A stretch of 64,000 nucleotides of DNA from Selaginella moellendorffii (GCF_000143415.4 NW_003314348.1:625253-689252), one strand, 5' to 3'; positions 35,087 to 45,340 are shown, counted from the stretch's first letter. Numbers and translations are program-made. The notes: generated from the letters alone by a model not told the origin.

Positions 35087-36788
35087 ATGGGAGAAATGGA
35101 GGGAGAGGCAACGGCGATGGAGGTGGACGACGGCGCTGTTGATGTTGATCCGCCGCGGAAGCTTACGGCGGCGCAAAAAGGCAAGGCGCCGATGACGCAG
35201 GAGCTACAGCGATCCGGGCCCTGGGTAGAGAAGTATCGCCCTGCGTCTCTCGCGGACGTTGCAGCGCACAAGGATATCATCGATACAAGTAAGATCTTAG
35301 CTGCTTTTGCAGATTATGTAGGGATTTCTCGCGATCTTGGGAAGAATGTAGTGATTCTCTCGGCATTTTTTAATTCCTCCCTCTTTCTTGCGTTCTTTGT
35401 CTTTTATTGTTTGTTATCTTCCTTTTTGTAGCTCATTTTGTCCATGCCTTTCCGAAGTTGACAGGCTCACTGCGGAGAACAAGTTGCCCCATTTGCTTCT
35501 CTACGGGCCTCCGGGGACAGGAAAAACATCCACGATTTTGGCTGTGGCACGCAAGCTCTATGGTCCGCAGTTCCAGAATATGATTTTGGAGCTCAATGCC
35601 TCGGACGATCGAGGTATTGATGTTGTGAGACAGCAGATACAAGACTTTGCTAGCACGCAGAGTATCTCCTTTGGGTACGAGAGTTTTGTTTTTGTTTCCT
35701 AACCTTTTTGTTTTCTTTTTTTTGTTCTTTTTTCTTTTTTTTTCTTACTTACCGAATAGTAACCACAGAGAGAAAGCGAATGTTAAACTTATAATCCTGG
35801 ATGAAGCAGATGCCATGACCAAGGATGCGCAGTTTTCTCTGCGGAGAAGTACGTTGTCGTTGCTTAGATTGAATCATCCATGACGGTTTTCATTCGATAG
35901 TCATTGAGAAATACACGAAGAACACAAGGTTTTGTTTGATTTGCAACTACGTCAGCAAGATTATCCCAGCGCTGCAGTCTCGATGCACACGTTTTCGTTT
36001 TCCTCCTCTTCAAGCACAGCATGTCAGGGAGCGCCTTGAGTTCGTAATTGACCAGGAAAGGTAAGCAATGCTTTTGTTTCGAAATATCGTTTTTGACAAG
36101 TTTTTACAAGGCTGGATGTCACGGAAGATGGCCTGTCTGCCATCGTGAGACTTAGCAATGGCGACATGCGGAAGGCTTTAAATATCCTTCAGGTCAGTGA
36201 TGGAAACGCTTCTTGTCGCTGCTCATACTGCTTGTTTATTCTCCGTAGTCGACGCAAATGGCCGAGCCGCATGTCACGGAAGCAGCAGTTTACTCATGCA
36301 CAGGAAACCCCACGCCAAAGGAAATCGAGCAGATTGCGTCCTGGCTTCTCAACGAGTCATTCCAGTCGGCTTACAGCAGTATCCTTACTAGCACAAAACT
36401 TCTCCTTCTTTTGCTGCACAATCCATCTTAACTCTGCCCAGATATCGTGCAGCTAAAGACAAGCAAAGGACTGGCGCTGGTGGACGTTGTTAGGGAGCTG
36501 CAGCCGTAAGTAAGCTCGTACTACCTCTCTTGGCATTCAGAACCTATACTACGTTTCCAGGTTCATCTTTACCATCAGCATGCCCGGCAACATCCGCGTG
36601 CCTCTCATCAATTGCCTCGCGGACATCGAGTACGCTGCACTCTTTTCTTCTGTACATGAGCTGAAATTGTGTGTGCGTTCTGTTACAGGTACAGGCTTGC
36701 GTCTGGACCCAACGAGAAGCTCCAACTGGGAGCGCTAGTGAGTGCCTTCACTCACACACGCGTAGCCTTGGTTTCTGCCGCAAGATAA
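35087..36788 (+). CDS. RFC3: Replication factor C subunit 3 (human RFC5 orthologue)
   Basis: AAA+ subunit of the clamp loader that places PCNA on DNA; it is also shared by the RAD17 checkpoint loader. Nine exons: 35087-35288, 35458-35674, 35760-35848, 35901-36060, 36111-36192, 36249-36378, 36442-36505, 36561-36629, 36689-36788. Total 370 residues. Motifs: PWVEKYRP, Walker [21 protein letters not shown], Walker [27 protein letters not shown] with the SRC arginine finger, and [12 protein letters not shown]. It ends [11 protein letters not shown]. The final 37 bases overlap the tail of the opposite-strand PPR gene. Confidence 0.95.
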
Positions 36789-38773
36789 ATCTGTGAGCGA
36801 GTTTCTGTCCCTGTCATCGACTGTTCTAACCTCAGGGTCTGGTTCCAGGTTCCAGTGGAGGTAGTGGAAGAAAACATGTTTGCAAGCAAGAGCAACGCTG
36901 TTACGTCCTTTCTTGATCCAGTGTCGAGCACGCGTTTCGCAATTGTAACTCCGTCACGCACGTCGCTGTGGCTTCCACAGGCCCCGAGCAGGGAAGTCCA
37001 CTCTATTGCATCATCTTCATACGGCATACTGCTGATGAGATCTTTAGCGTCTTCCAGATATCCAGCTCTGCTGAGCAAGTCCACCATGCAAGAGTAGTGC
37101 TGCCTCGTTGGCTCTAGGCAGTAGTCCTGGATCATAGACTGGAAGCAGCGGTTTCCAGCAGAAGCTTTGCCACCCTGGCTGCAAGCAGTGACAAGCAAGC
37201 TGAAACAAATCTCGTCGGGAGTCTCCGTGAGATTCATCAATGCAAAGGTGGCGAACGCTTGTTTTCGGTGATTGTTTTGGCTGTAGGCGGCTAAAAGCGC
37301 GGTCCAGGCAATGGCATCACGCTCGGGCATGACGCTGAAAAGGCTTTGAGCTTTGAGTATATGCCCGTTTTGGGCATATGCTACGAGCAAGGCATCCCAG
37401 GAAATTAAGTCCCTCTCGGGCATTTGGTTAAAAATCGCTGTGGCGGTGTCCAGTTGCTTGTTTTGGGCATATGCCCCCAGCATCGAAGTCCACGTTACTA
37501 TGTTATGTTCTGGCATCTCGGACGCAATGCGATTAGATTCTTCCAGATGCCCTTGAAAGGCATATGCCGCGTAGAGCGCATTCCACGTCATGAGATTCCT
37601 TTGTGACATTGATTCAAACAAAGCTTTAGCTTCCTCGACGCAACCGTGCTGGCTGTACATCGTCAGCATGATATTCCACGTCACTAGATTCCATTGTGGC
37701 ATTGTGTTCAAGAATGTGTGTTTGGCAGCTGTAAGATTCCCTTGTTGGGCATATGCTGCCAGCATGGCATTACACGTAACTACATTTTTTTGCGGAATTT
37801 TGCTAAAGAGATTCTCTGCCTGCTCCACAAGTCCCTTCCTCGCGTACATAGAAATCAGAACATTCCACGACACGGAATCTCTGTTTGGCATTGTATCAAA
37901 CACTCCCCGCACTTCTGTAATATACCCTCTTTGGGCATATGCACAAAGGATAGAGTTCCATGAGACAATGTTGCGTTGCGGCATTTCATCGAAGTATCTT
38001 TTAGATTCAGAGAGATTCCCAACTTCGGAATGTGCAGTGATCATACAAGTCCAGGATATCAAATCCCTTTCGGGCATAGTCTCGAACATAAGAGTCGCTC
38101 TTCCCAAACACAAGTTTCCAGCATATGCCGAGAGCATGCAGTTCCACGCAACAAGATTCCTCTGTGGCATATCGTCGAAAATCTTCTTGGCCTCCTCCAC
38201 AAGCCCGTCTTGCGCGAGAGCGTCGATCACAGCCGTCCATGAGAACAGATCCCTGGCTGGCATTTCGCCAAAGACCATCTTTGCCACGTCAGTATGCCCG
38301 TTTTGGGCATATGCCGAGAGCAAGGACGTCCACACAACAATGTCCCGCAGCGGAATATTATCAAAAATCCTGCGCGCTTTTTCAAGATTCCCATCCTGAG
38401 AATATGCCACAAGCAAACACGTCCAGGACACAAGGTTCTGCTGAGGCATAGTGTCAAATATGCGCTTGGCGTCTGCTAGATGCCCATTCCGGGCATATGC
38501 CGCGAGCATGAGATACCACGAGAAGGGATTTCCAGCACCGACGACGCTGTCGAAAACAATCCGGGCATCTCTCATGCTGCCGCATCTAGCGTACATTTCG
38601 ATCATGCGGTTGAGCACAAAGACATCGGTGCCAAACGGGCTTTGGGCGATGCGCTGGTGGATGATTCTCGCAGCGGAGACGCTGGTAGAGGAAGCAATAA
38701 TCTCCAGGCACTGCTTTCTGTCCATGGCATCTTTTCTATTTCGTAGAATATGCCAGTCGGACTCATGGCACAA
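36752..38773 (-). CDS. Pentatricopeptide repeat protein (S-repeat rich), 673 residues
   Basis: Organelle RNA-binding protein of the kind used in RNA editing or processing. Single exon. From about residue 60 to 500 it is an almost uninterrupted run of about 31-residue S-type repeats, each with a core like MPQRNLVSWTCLLVAYSQ or NVVTCNAMLAAYAQQGNL. At the DNA level this shows as recurring ttttgggcatatgc blocks (for example 37366, 37460, 38300). A PLS-type end follows (HYSCMVDLLSRAGYLEDA...). No DYW deaminase domain is present; the tail after LLLANMF is short and unusual. The N-terminus (MCHESDWHILRNRK) is not a clear transit peptide; a start at MDRKQ is possible. Confidence 0.9.
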   Translation of the reverse strand: MCHESDWHILRNRKDAMDRKQCLEIIASSTSVSAARIIHQRIAQSPFGTDVFVLNRMIEMYARCGSMRDARIVFDSVVGAGNPFSWYLMLAAYARNGHLADAKRIFDTMPQQNLVSWTCLLVAYSQDGNLEKARRIFDNIPLRDIVVWTSLLSAYAQNGHTDVAKMVFGEMPARDLFSWTAVIDALAQDGLVEEAKKIFDDMPQRNLVAWNCMLSAYAGNLCLGRATLMFETMPERDLISWTCMITAHSEVGNLSESKRYFDEMPQRNIVSWNSILCAYAQRGYITEVRGVFDTMPNRDSVSWNVLISMYARKGLVEQAENLFSKIPQKNVVTCNAMLAAYAQQGNLTAAKHTFLNTMPQWNLVTWNIMLTMYSQHGCVEEAKALFESMSQRNLMTWNALYAAYAFQGHLEESNRIASEMPEHNIVTWTSMLGAYAQNKQLDTATAIFNQMPERDLISWDALLVAYAQNGHILKAQSLFSVMPERDAIAWTALLAAYSQNNHRKQAFATFALMNLTETPDEICFSLLVTACSQGGKASAGNRCFQSMIQDYCLEPTRQHYSCMVDLLSRAGYLEDAKDLISSMPYEDDAIEWTSLLGACGSHSDVRDGVTIAKRVLDTGSRKDVTALLLLANMFSSTTSTGTWNQTLRLEQSMTGTETRSQIYLAAETKATRV

Positions 38774-39897
38774 ACTTTGTTACTTTTGTCAATACCAGGA
38801 CCTGACACGTTTGGAAAGGCATTGTAGTCCTGTGAAGCAAGAGAAAACGAGTGTCGACAAGTATCAAATTACATGTCGATAAAGCAATGGGATAGATTGA
38901 CCAGAATTTTGTTTTTTTTCCTTCAACTTAGACAAGGTTTAAGATTTTCTGGTTAGAGGTTAACAAGTGCTGAAACTGTAATGAGGTTGAGTGTTAACGT
39001 TGAAAAAGCTACTGATTCTCGCCCGACCTTTTGAAAATTCATGTGCTTACCGGTTTTTCTAGTAAGATTCTTTGAGTCTTTTAGGACGAATCTCACACAG
39101 CCTGGCCGTCACTCACACAATGGCCTTGGAGTTCAATCTAAGTGTATTTTCCTACAGTGTCTTAGGGGTGGAGCTTTTCGCTCACAAGAAGGGGTTGTTG
39201 ACAAAGCCCCTTACAGCTATGGGACACCCTTGAGACACATTTAAAAAGCTATAGCACACCACCCTGTAGAGTTGAGTATACCTTTAAAATAACTTTAATC
39301 CATTGTAGTTCTGTAGCAAGACTTCATAGTCCCCTTTTTTACCGGTCGCTAATTTACCAGAAAGTTTCTTCCCACGCGGGTGCAAAAACTCAAGATAATA
39401 ACGATCAGTCAACAGTCAGCCAGTCCAGCTAGATTTATCGACAGCACACGCGGGCCAAACTTCCACGTGTTCCAGTCAAGGTCAGTGGCGGTCAAGTCGG
39501 GATTAAGAAGCTCTCGAATACATCAACGGCCATGTTGACCATGACCACCGGCCATTGCGGACCATAGGGACGCCATCCCCGCCGTCCATGCGCCCCATCC
39601 AACGGCCGCCCCTGGTCCTTGTCTCTGTGTAACAGGGGCCCCGTGATTTGGAGTTAATTGAGCCACTGCTCTGGCAGGGAGCCGGAATGGGTCTTTGTCT
39701 TGCGCCTTACAATGGCGTGTGGTATATGTATCATGTCTGGGTCTTCAAAGGAGAGGCCTGGAAGCTCGCAGCTTGAGCCAGGATATAAGTTTGAGTCGAG
39801 AAGGTAGATCACTGCCAAGAAATCGGGGTCTTTTAGTGCCTGTGGATTCAAGGAGCTGAGATTTACCCCTGGAGAAGGAAAAACCAAGTTTTGATAG
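38774..39897. promoter_or_regulatory. Upstream region of the PPR and U-box genes
   Basis: No gene seen in about 1.1 kb. The part at 39408-39539, upstream of the U-box gene, holds four TTGAC (W-box core) sites at 39408, 39475, 39491 and 39535, plus CACGTG at 39464, a pattern typical of WRKY-controlled genes. Confidence 0.45.
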
Positions 39898-39943
39898 CGG
39901 TAGCAGTAGTAGCAGCGGTAGCAGCAGCAGCAGCAGCAGTGGT
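39898..39943 (+). repeat. GCAGTA/GCAGCA microsatellite before the U-box gene
   Basis: A run of AGC/AGT/GGT triplets directly precedes the start codon, in frame with it (it would encode Ser/Gly). There is an in-frame stop further upstream and no ATG between, so it is probably 5' UTR. Confidence 0.7.
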
Positions 39944-41197
39944 ATGGCCATCTCGCCGGTGCTTGATATCCAATTGCCCAGAGTTCCTACGCTGTTTCGA
40001 TGCCCCATCTCGCTGGAGCTCATGAAGGACCCGGTGACGCTGAGCACCGGCTTGACTTACGACCGGAGCAGCATTGAGAAGTGGTTTGATGACGGCCACC
40101 ACACCTGTCCCGGAACCATGCAGCTGGTGAAAGTCCGCGACTTGGTCCCCAATCACACGCTCCGGAGGCTCATCCAGGAGTGGTGCGTCGCCAACAAGTC
40201 GAGAGGCATCGAGAGAATTCCCACTCCAAAGCAGCCCCTGGACGACGAGCAAGCCGGCCACCTCGTCCGCCAAATCTCCTCCGCGGAGCTCTCGGGACGC
40301 GCAAAGAGCCGGCTCCTCCGGAACCTCCGAGCGTCGTGCAAAGAGAGTGACAAGAACCGGAAGTGCATTGCCGGTGCCGGGGCGATCCCGGCGTTGAGCG
40401 GCTTGGTGTCTTCGTTCCAGCCCAGAATAAGTTTCGACAGGCCTTCGAATCTAGAGGACCTCCAGTGCTGCGAGGACGCGGTCGCAGTTCTCGTAATTCT
40501 GCTACCACTCGAGATCGAAAGTTTGAGAAAGTCCATCATCAATCCGTCGCTGCTGGCTGTTTTATCCTGGATCCTCCACCGACGTAACACCGAAGGCCAG
40601 ATCAACGCTGCCCGCCTGCTCGAGCTTGTGGCGACTGACGATGAATCCAAGTCGATGATGGGAGCGACTGAGAGGTTGATACCGGGACTTGTCAAGCTTG
40701 TCAAAGAGGACAGTGCGTATCCGCGAGCAGTCAGGGCGAGCCTGACCGCGTTGCTGGCCATCGTCTCCTGCCGAAAGAATCTCGTAAAGGCTGTCCAAGG
40801 TGGTGTGGTGCCGCCGTTGATAGAACTCCTCTCCGAGGCCAGCCGACTCAACACCGAAAGAGCTCTGGCTGTGCTCGAGTTCGTGGCCAGATGCGCAGAA
40901 GGACGGGAAGCTTTGATGGATCACAGTCTGTCAGTGCCGATGCTGGTGAAGATAATTCTCACGGTTTCGGATCTGGCGTCAGAGCGAGCAGTCGGGATCC
41001 TGTTGTTGATGTGCCAAGCTGATGACTCTGTCGTCCAAGCAGCTGCCAGCGAAGGTGCTTTTACTCAGATGATTCTTCTCATCCAGGCCGATAACACTTC
41101 GGAGACCAATCACCGGGCCAGACAGTTTCTTAAGTTGCTTCGCGGAGCTGTTCCTCGAGAGTGCATGCACGACTTTGCCTTCACAATGCCGTTTTGA
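39944..41197 (+). CDS. PUB: U-box/ARM-repeat E3 ubiquitin ligase (PUB class)
   Basis: Ubiquitin ligase of the plant U-box type. Single exon, 417 residues. The U-box is at about residues 15-90: FRCPISLELMKDPVTLSTG, TYDRSSIEKWF, CPGTMQLV and PNHTLRRLIQEWC. The rest is armadillo-type helical repeats (AGAIPALSGLV, NPSLLAVLSWIL, VVPPLIELLSEA). Layout and length fit the PUB20-29 group, many of which limit immune signalling. The upstream W-box cluster agrees with pathogen control, by inference. Confidence 0.92.
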   Translation: MAISPVLDIQLPRVPTLFRCPISLELMKDPVTLSTGLTYDRSSIEKWFDDGHHTCPGTMQLVKVRDLVPNHTLRRLIQEWCVANKSRGIERIPTPKQPLDDEQAGHLVRQISSAELSGRAKSRLLRNLRASCKESDKNRKCIAGAGAIPALSGLVSSFQPRISFDRPSNLEDLQCCEDAVAVLVILLPLEIESLRKSIINPSLLAVLSWILHRRNTEGQINAARLLELVATDDESKSMMGATERLIPGLVKLVKEDSAYPRAVRASLTALLAIVSCRKNLVKAVQGGVVPPLIELLSEASRLNTERALAVLEFVARCAEGREALMDHSLSVPMLVKIILTVSDLASERAVGILLLMCQADDSVVQAAASEGAFTQMILLIQADNTSETNHRARQFLKLLRGAVPRECMHDFAFTMPF

Positions 41198-41961
41198 AAA
41201 GCAGCTAGCTTTTAGGATGCCCAGTGGTAGAAGAAACACGGAATCACAGAAAGTTTGGAACCCCCAAAACCTGTATAAACAAAAGGAAAACACACAAGTT
41301 TATTCTTACTTTCACTGTGCCAAAAGAGAACCATACCATTTCTTTCAATTCCAAACGTACACCCATTAGAAGTCCTGCACAACAAGCCAACAGGACAAAT
41401 CAACTCTAGACCAATGTTAACGCTAAGAAAAAAAGAATCGAAGGCGAATTACCCGGTCAAAGGTACTTGAAGCCAAAGGAGAGGTCAATTTCATCGTTCT
41501 CTCCATGAATCGCGAAGAAATAAGAAACAACGCTCACGCGCTCGAGATGAAGGGTCGTTGTGACATCATTGCGTTTGGGACCCATCCAAAGACCCCGTCT
41601 TGTCCGGGATCCCTACAAGACAAAGAAATGAGACACACTTTCACGGAGCCTCACAACAAAGCTAGAATCACTTCAATGCTTGTAATCATACCTTTCCCTC
41701 GGTGTCAGCTCATCTCCGCAAGCTCCAAAATCTCGGGCTAGCGGCTGCGAACACTCCAGGCATGAAATCTTCGCTATCTCTAACCTGGAAAATGGACGCG
41801 TGACAAGATTACCCAGCCTCCAGGCCGAAATCGATCCACGCCAGCGCCAATGCCAGCGCCAGAAATTTCCCTCGCGATGCCTAGGAACCCTAAATTCTAA
41901 TAAAGTAGGGTTTGTTAAACCCGCCTTGTTTTAAATTGAATTTTCCCTCTACACGGAGGTT
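41198..41961. other. Intergenic between convergent U-box and AKR genes, with a possible non-coding transcript
   Basis: No convincing coding frame. On the minus strand there is a telo-box-like AAACCCTACTTTATTAGAA near 41905-41925 and splice-like signals (donor AAAG/GTATGA near 41690, acceptor CTTGTAG near 41612). These could belong to a small spliced or snoRNA-type transcript. I could not identify C/D or H/ACA boxes with confidence. Confidence 0.3.
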
Positions 41962-43240
41962 TTAAATCTCTCCATCCCATAACGCTTCAATGCTTTCGTA
42001 TGGACCGCCGGGAGCGACCCATACGCGTCCGACTAGTACTCTCTCCTGCGATAGCAATCAAGGTTACGCGAAAGAAACTTGGAGAGAAGAACAATCGCGA
42101 TACCTGGGGGATGCTCGAGAACTTTGCGAGATCTTCCTCTGGAATGGAGAAATCAAACACTTGCAGATTCGATCTGAGGCGCTCCGCGTTTGTGCTCTTG
42201 GGAAGAACCGAGCAGCCTCGCTGCAGCCCCCAGCGCAGAGCGACTTGAGCGGGAGTTTTCCCGAGTTTCTCCGCGAGATCTTTCACAACGGGGCTCTGGA
42301 GCACGCTCTTGCCGGATGATCCCAGTGGAGAGTAAGCCTGCATTGTGATCGTTAGTTAGGATCAAACAGAGAAGAAAAACGATGGAAAACTCTTTACCGA
42401 GAGATGGACGCCGCTGGAGATGCAAAAGTCGCGAAGCTTGGCTTGCTGCCAAACGGGGCTACACTCGACTTGGTTCACGGCCGGGGGGATCCTAGCAACA
42501 GCGAGCAAATCGCCCAGTTTCTTGCAGCTAAAGTTGCTCACGCCGATGGCTCTGGTTTTCTTGGCATCGACGAGCTTCTCCATGGCGGCCCAAGTTGCTG
42601 GAATGTCGAGAGGAGCAAAATCCGCGGCACTAAAGTTGAAACCTCGGACATGTTTCTTCAAATGAACTGGCCAGTGAATCTAGATCAAAAAGTTATAAGC
42701 TTTTGGAGAAAATACAAGAAAAGCATAGTTTTTACCAGGTAAAGGTCGAGGTAATCAATCTGGAGATCCGCGAGCGTTGCCTCCAAAGCCTTTGACACCT
42801 CCTCGGGATCATGATCCGTGCACCTAGATCAATTTTTAGTTTTCTTCCGGAGATCACGCTCTACGTACCAAAGTTTGGAGGTGATCCAGAGATCTTCCCG
42901 TTTTAGATCACCGGATTTGAAGGCCTCCTGGAGTGCATCTCCGATCTATAGAAAACAGGAGAATTGATGGAGCGATTCCTGGAAAAAAAGTGAAAGTTCC
43001 TCACCTCCTTTTGGTTGCCATAAGCGCTTGCGCAGTCCAAGTGACGGTATCCAGCCTAGAGAAAAGAGAAAGAAGTCTAGAATGGACATGGACACACAAA
43101 GAGGAGAGAAATCATTCCTGGAGCGCAGCCTTGACAGCCTCTCCAACGAGGCCTTTCTCCGCCTGCCAAGTTCCAAGGCCGAGGCCGGGCATGAGAGCGC
43201 CACTGCTGAGCTTGAATTGGAGCGCGCCCTCGGATCCCAT
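41962..43240 (-). CDS. NADPH-dependent aldo-keto reductase (AKR4 type)
   Basis: Reduces aldehydes and ketones with NADPH in the cytosol; plant AKR4C members detoxify reactive carbonyls. Seven exons: 43118-43240, 43005-43055, 42869-42945, 42736-42823, 42398-42679, 42104-42337, 41962-42045. Total 312 residues. Seen: [10 protein letters not shown], the catalytic YGNQKEIG (Tyr) and DCAS (Asp), SKLWCTDH, IDLYLIHWP-type [40 protein letters not shown], the cofactor segment [13 protein letters not shown], and ending [11 protein letters not shown]. Oddity: intron 1 starts GA (CAG/GAATGA at 43117) instead of GT, while its acceptor is normal. Reading through meets a stop two codons later, so the gene needs a non-canonical splice or is a mutated allele. 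Confidence 0.85.
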
Positions 43241-43329
43241 CAGCGAAAATTCTTGCCGGCTTTTAGCCTAATAGCATTATATGCTTGAGAATATTGCTTA
43301 AAACGTTAATCTTTAAAACAGTTTAGGGT

Positions 43330-43402
43330 TGACGGCTGTGGGATTTGAACCCACGCCCTTTGGGATTGGAGCCTAAATCCAACGCCACTCGGCCAAACCG
43401 TC
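43330..43402 (-). tRNA. tRNA-Leu (anticodon UAG) with shortened D-arm, possibly a pseudogene
   Basis: Minus strand. Acceptor GACGGTT/AGCCGTC, anticodon arm TTGGA-TTTAGGC-TCCAA, short class II variable arm CCC-AAA-GGG and T-arm GTGGG-TTCAAAT-CCCAC are all intact. The D-arm is only GCC-GAGT-GGC: about 7 bases, including the conserved GG of the D-loop, are missing compared with the usual plant GCCGAGTGG-TCTAAGGC form. A TTTT run follows downstream. It may be a non-functional copy. Confidence 0.75.
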
Positions 43403-43504
43403 GTTATCTCCCATTTACAATAATAGAATGTTAATCATGACTAATCTTAACCGTCAGTATCTCTTTAATCCCCTTGAGCACTAGGGTTTAAGTTCCTCTC
43501 TAGA

Positions 43505-45340
43505 ATGCGGATTGTGACGCTCGTCGCAATTGCCTTGCTCGCCGCCGGAGCTGCCCGTGGCGATGGCGATCCAGCCTCCTGCTCGGTCGATTACAGCTAC
43601 GTCGGCGCCTTCTCGTCGACTCTGGATCACTGCCGCCGATCGCCTCCGGGTAAGAACAGCAGCGATTGCTGCTCCGCACTGCTCACTACCTTTGGGATCG
43701 GCCTGGCCGACTACCTCCGGCGATCGGGAGGGTTTGAGTTCGCGGATCTCCCCACGGCCAATGCGTGCCTGAAATCCTTCCAGGCGGAGCTCGATTCTCA
43801 CGGCACAGGCACGGATTTCGTCCGGGATTGCCCCTTCGAGCCGCCGATGTTCGTCCAGTCACCGATCTGCGCGGGAGTTATGAATATTTCGGACTGGAAG
43901 AGGGTCGTGGCTCCGGATCTGGATCGCGCGCTGGAGCGCTCGTGTGGCGGCGATCTTAGCAGCGCCTTGCGGTGCCAGTCGTGCACGGACGATGTCACCA
44001 GGGTTGTTCTTGAGCTCCAGGGCCTCTCCAACAGCACCAGCGTCGGCCAACAGTGTGTTTACGTCTCGTGCCTCTATGCCGCCGGGGTGGTCAACAAGCT
44101 TGGGCCCAAGGAGCCCTCTACAGCAGTGTGTGTCCTTGGCTTGACTCCACCATCGGCAGGAGCTCCGGGAGGCTCGAGAGGGACCGACGCGAAGCTCTAC
44201 ATTGGCATCGGCGTTGGAGGCTCTGCGATCGCTCTAGCCGGAGCACTGATCGCGTGTATCTTCCTCTTCCACCGGAGACGGAAGAAGCGGGAGCTTGTCC
44301 AGTCTTCGCTGGTGGGCCTGTCGAGGATGCCCAACCTGGGGCTCATCAAGTTCAGCTTCGAGGAGATCAAAGCTGGCACGCAGAACTTCAGCTCCAAAAA
44401 CTTCATCGGCGAGGGTGGCTATGGCCGGGTCTATCGAGGAGTTCTCGCAAAGCGTGGGAACTCGGAGGTGGCGGTGAAAGTCATGAAGGCGAGCTCCAAG
44501 GAGAACAATGCCGAGTTTCTCAACGAGGTGGAGGTGATCAACCGGGTGAGACACAGGAATCTCCTCTCCGTCCGAGGAGCTTGCGTCCATGCAAACGGGC
44601 CCGACTCGCAGCACATCCTCGTCTACGACTACATGCCAAACGGCTGCCTGAAAACTTATCTCTCGTCCGGAACCTTGTCATGGCAGCAGCGCAGGAAGAT
44701 CGCCATCGGCATAGCAGTCGGGATAAACTACCTCCACAACGAGGTGGAGCCGTCTATCATCCACAGGGACATCAAGCCGAGCAACATCCTTCTCGACGAG
44801 GATCTCAACGCTCGAGTGGCAGACTTTGGGCTCGCGAAGATCAGCCCCGAGGGGATGAGCCACCTTACAACCAGAGTGGCTGGAACTCCGATCTACATGG
44901 CGGTCGAGTACGCTCTCTACGGCCAGTGCAGCGACAAAGTCGACGTCTACAGCTTTGGGGTCCTACTCTTGGAGCTCATGAGTGGGAGGAGTGCTCTCGA
45001 CACGAGCCAAGAGAACCCGGTGCACTACCACATCGTGGACTGGGCGTGGAGCTTGGTCAAGGCCGGGAGATTGCCGGAGATCATCGATGAGAAGATCCGG
45101 GACAGTGATCCGGCAGCCATTGTTCTCCAGCAGCGGTTCGTGCTGGTTGGCATACTCTGCGCACATTTGCTGGTGGCGGTCAGGCCTCCGATCTCTCAGG
45201 CTCTCAAGCTGCTCGAGGGCAACGACACGATCCCCCCGATTCCAGATCGACCACCGCCTTACATCTTCGCAGGCCACACTCTAGTCGATGGAGAAGAAGT
45301 TAACTTATTTTCCAGTTCTTCTCAGACTTCGGCTCCTTGA
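43505..45340 (+). CDS. SPARK-type receptor-like kinase (At1g11050-like)
   Basis: Plasma-membrane receptor kinase. Single exon, 611 residues. Signal peptide MRIVTLVAIALLAAGAARG; a Cys-rich ectodomain of the SPARK type (about residues 25-215) with SSDCCSALLTTFG, ANACLKSFQAEL and CQSCTDDV; and a membrane span (IGVGGSAIALAGALIACIFL). The kinase has GEGGYGRVYRG, VAVKV, HRDIKPSNILL and DFGLAK. It ends with the ILCAHLLVAVRPPISQALKLLEG-like segment typical of this subfamily. The APE motif of the activation segment reads AVE (IYMAVEY, codon at 44902), an unusual change; the rest looks active. Confidence 0.9.
   Translation: MRIVTLVAIALLAAGAARGDGDPASCSVDYSYVGAFSSTLDHCRRSPPGKNSSDCCSALLTTFGIGLADYLRRSGGFEFADLPTANACLKSFQAELDSHGTGTDFVRDCPFEPPMFVQSPICAGVMNISDWKRVVAPDLDRALERSCGGDLSSALRCQSCTDDVTRVVLELQGLSNSTSVGQQCVYVSCLYAAGVVNKLGPKEPSTAVCVLGLTPPSAGAPGGSRGTDAKLYIGIGVGGSAIALAGALIACIFLFHRRRKKRELVQSSLVGLSRMPNLGLIKFSFEEIKAGTQNFSSKNFIGEGGYGRVYRGVLAKRGNSEVAVKVMKASSKENNAEFLNEVEVINRVRHRNLLSVRGACVHANGPDSQHILVYDYMPNGCLKTYLSSGTLSWQQRRKIAIGIAVGINYLHNEVEPSIIHRDIKPSNILLDEDLNARVADFGLAKISPEGMSHLTTRVAGTPIYMAVEYALYGQCSDKVDVYSFGVLLLELMSGRSALDTSQENPVHYHIVDWAWSLVKAGRLPEIIDEKIRDSDPAAIVLQQRFVLVGILCAHLLVAVRPPISQALKLLEGNDTIPPIPDRPPPYIFAGHTLVDGEEVNLFSSSSQTSAP

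Noticed and set aside
41420..41900. snoRNA candidate on the minus strand
   Set aside because: A telo-box and splice-like signals exist, but I could not find a consistent pair of C/D boxes or an H/ACA fold.
44053..45090. 345-codon plus-strand frame within the receptor kinase
   Set aside because: Shadow of the kinase frame with no domain content.
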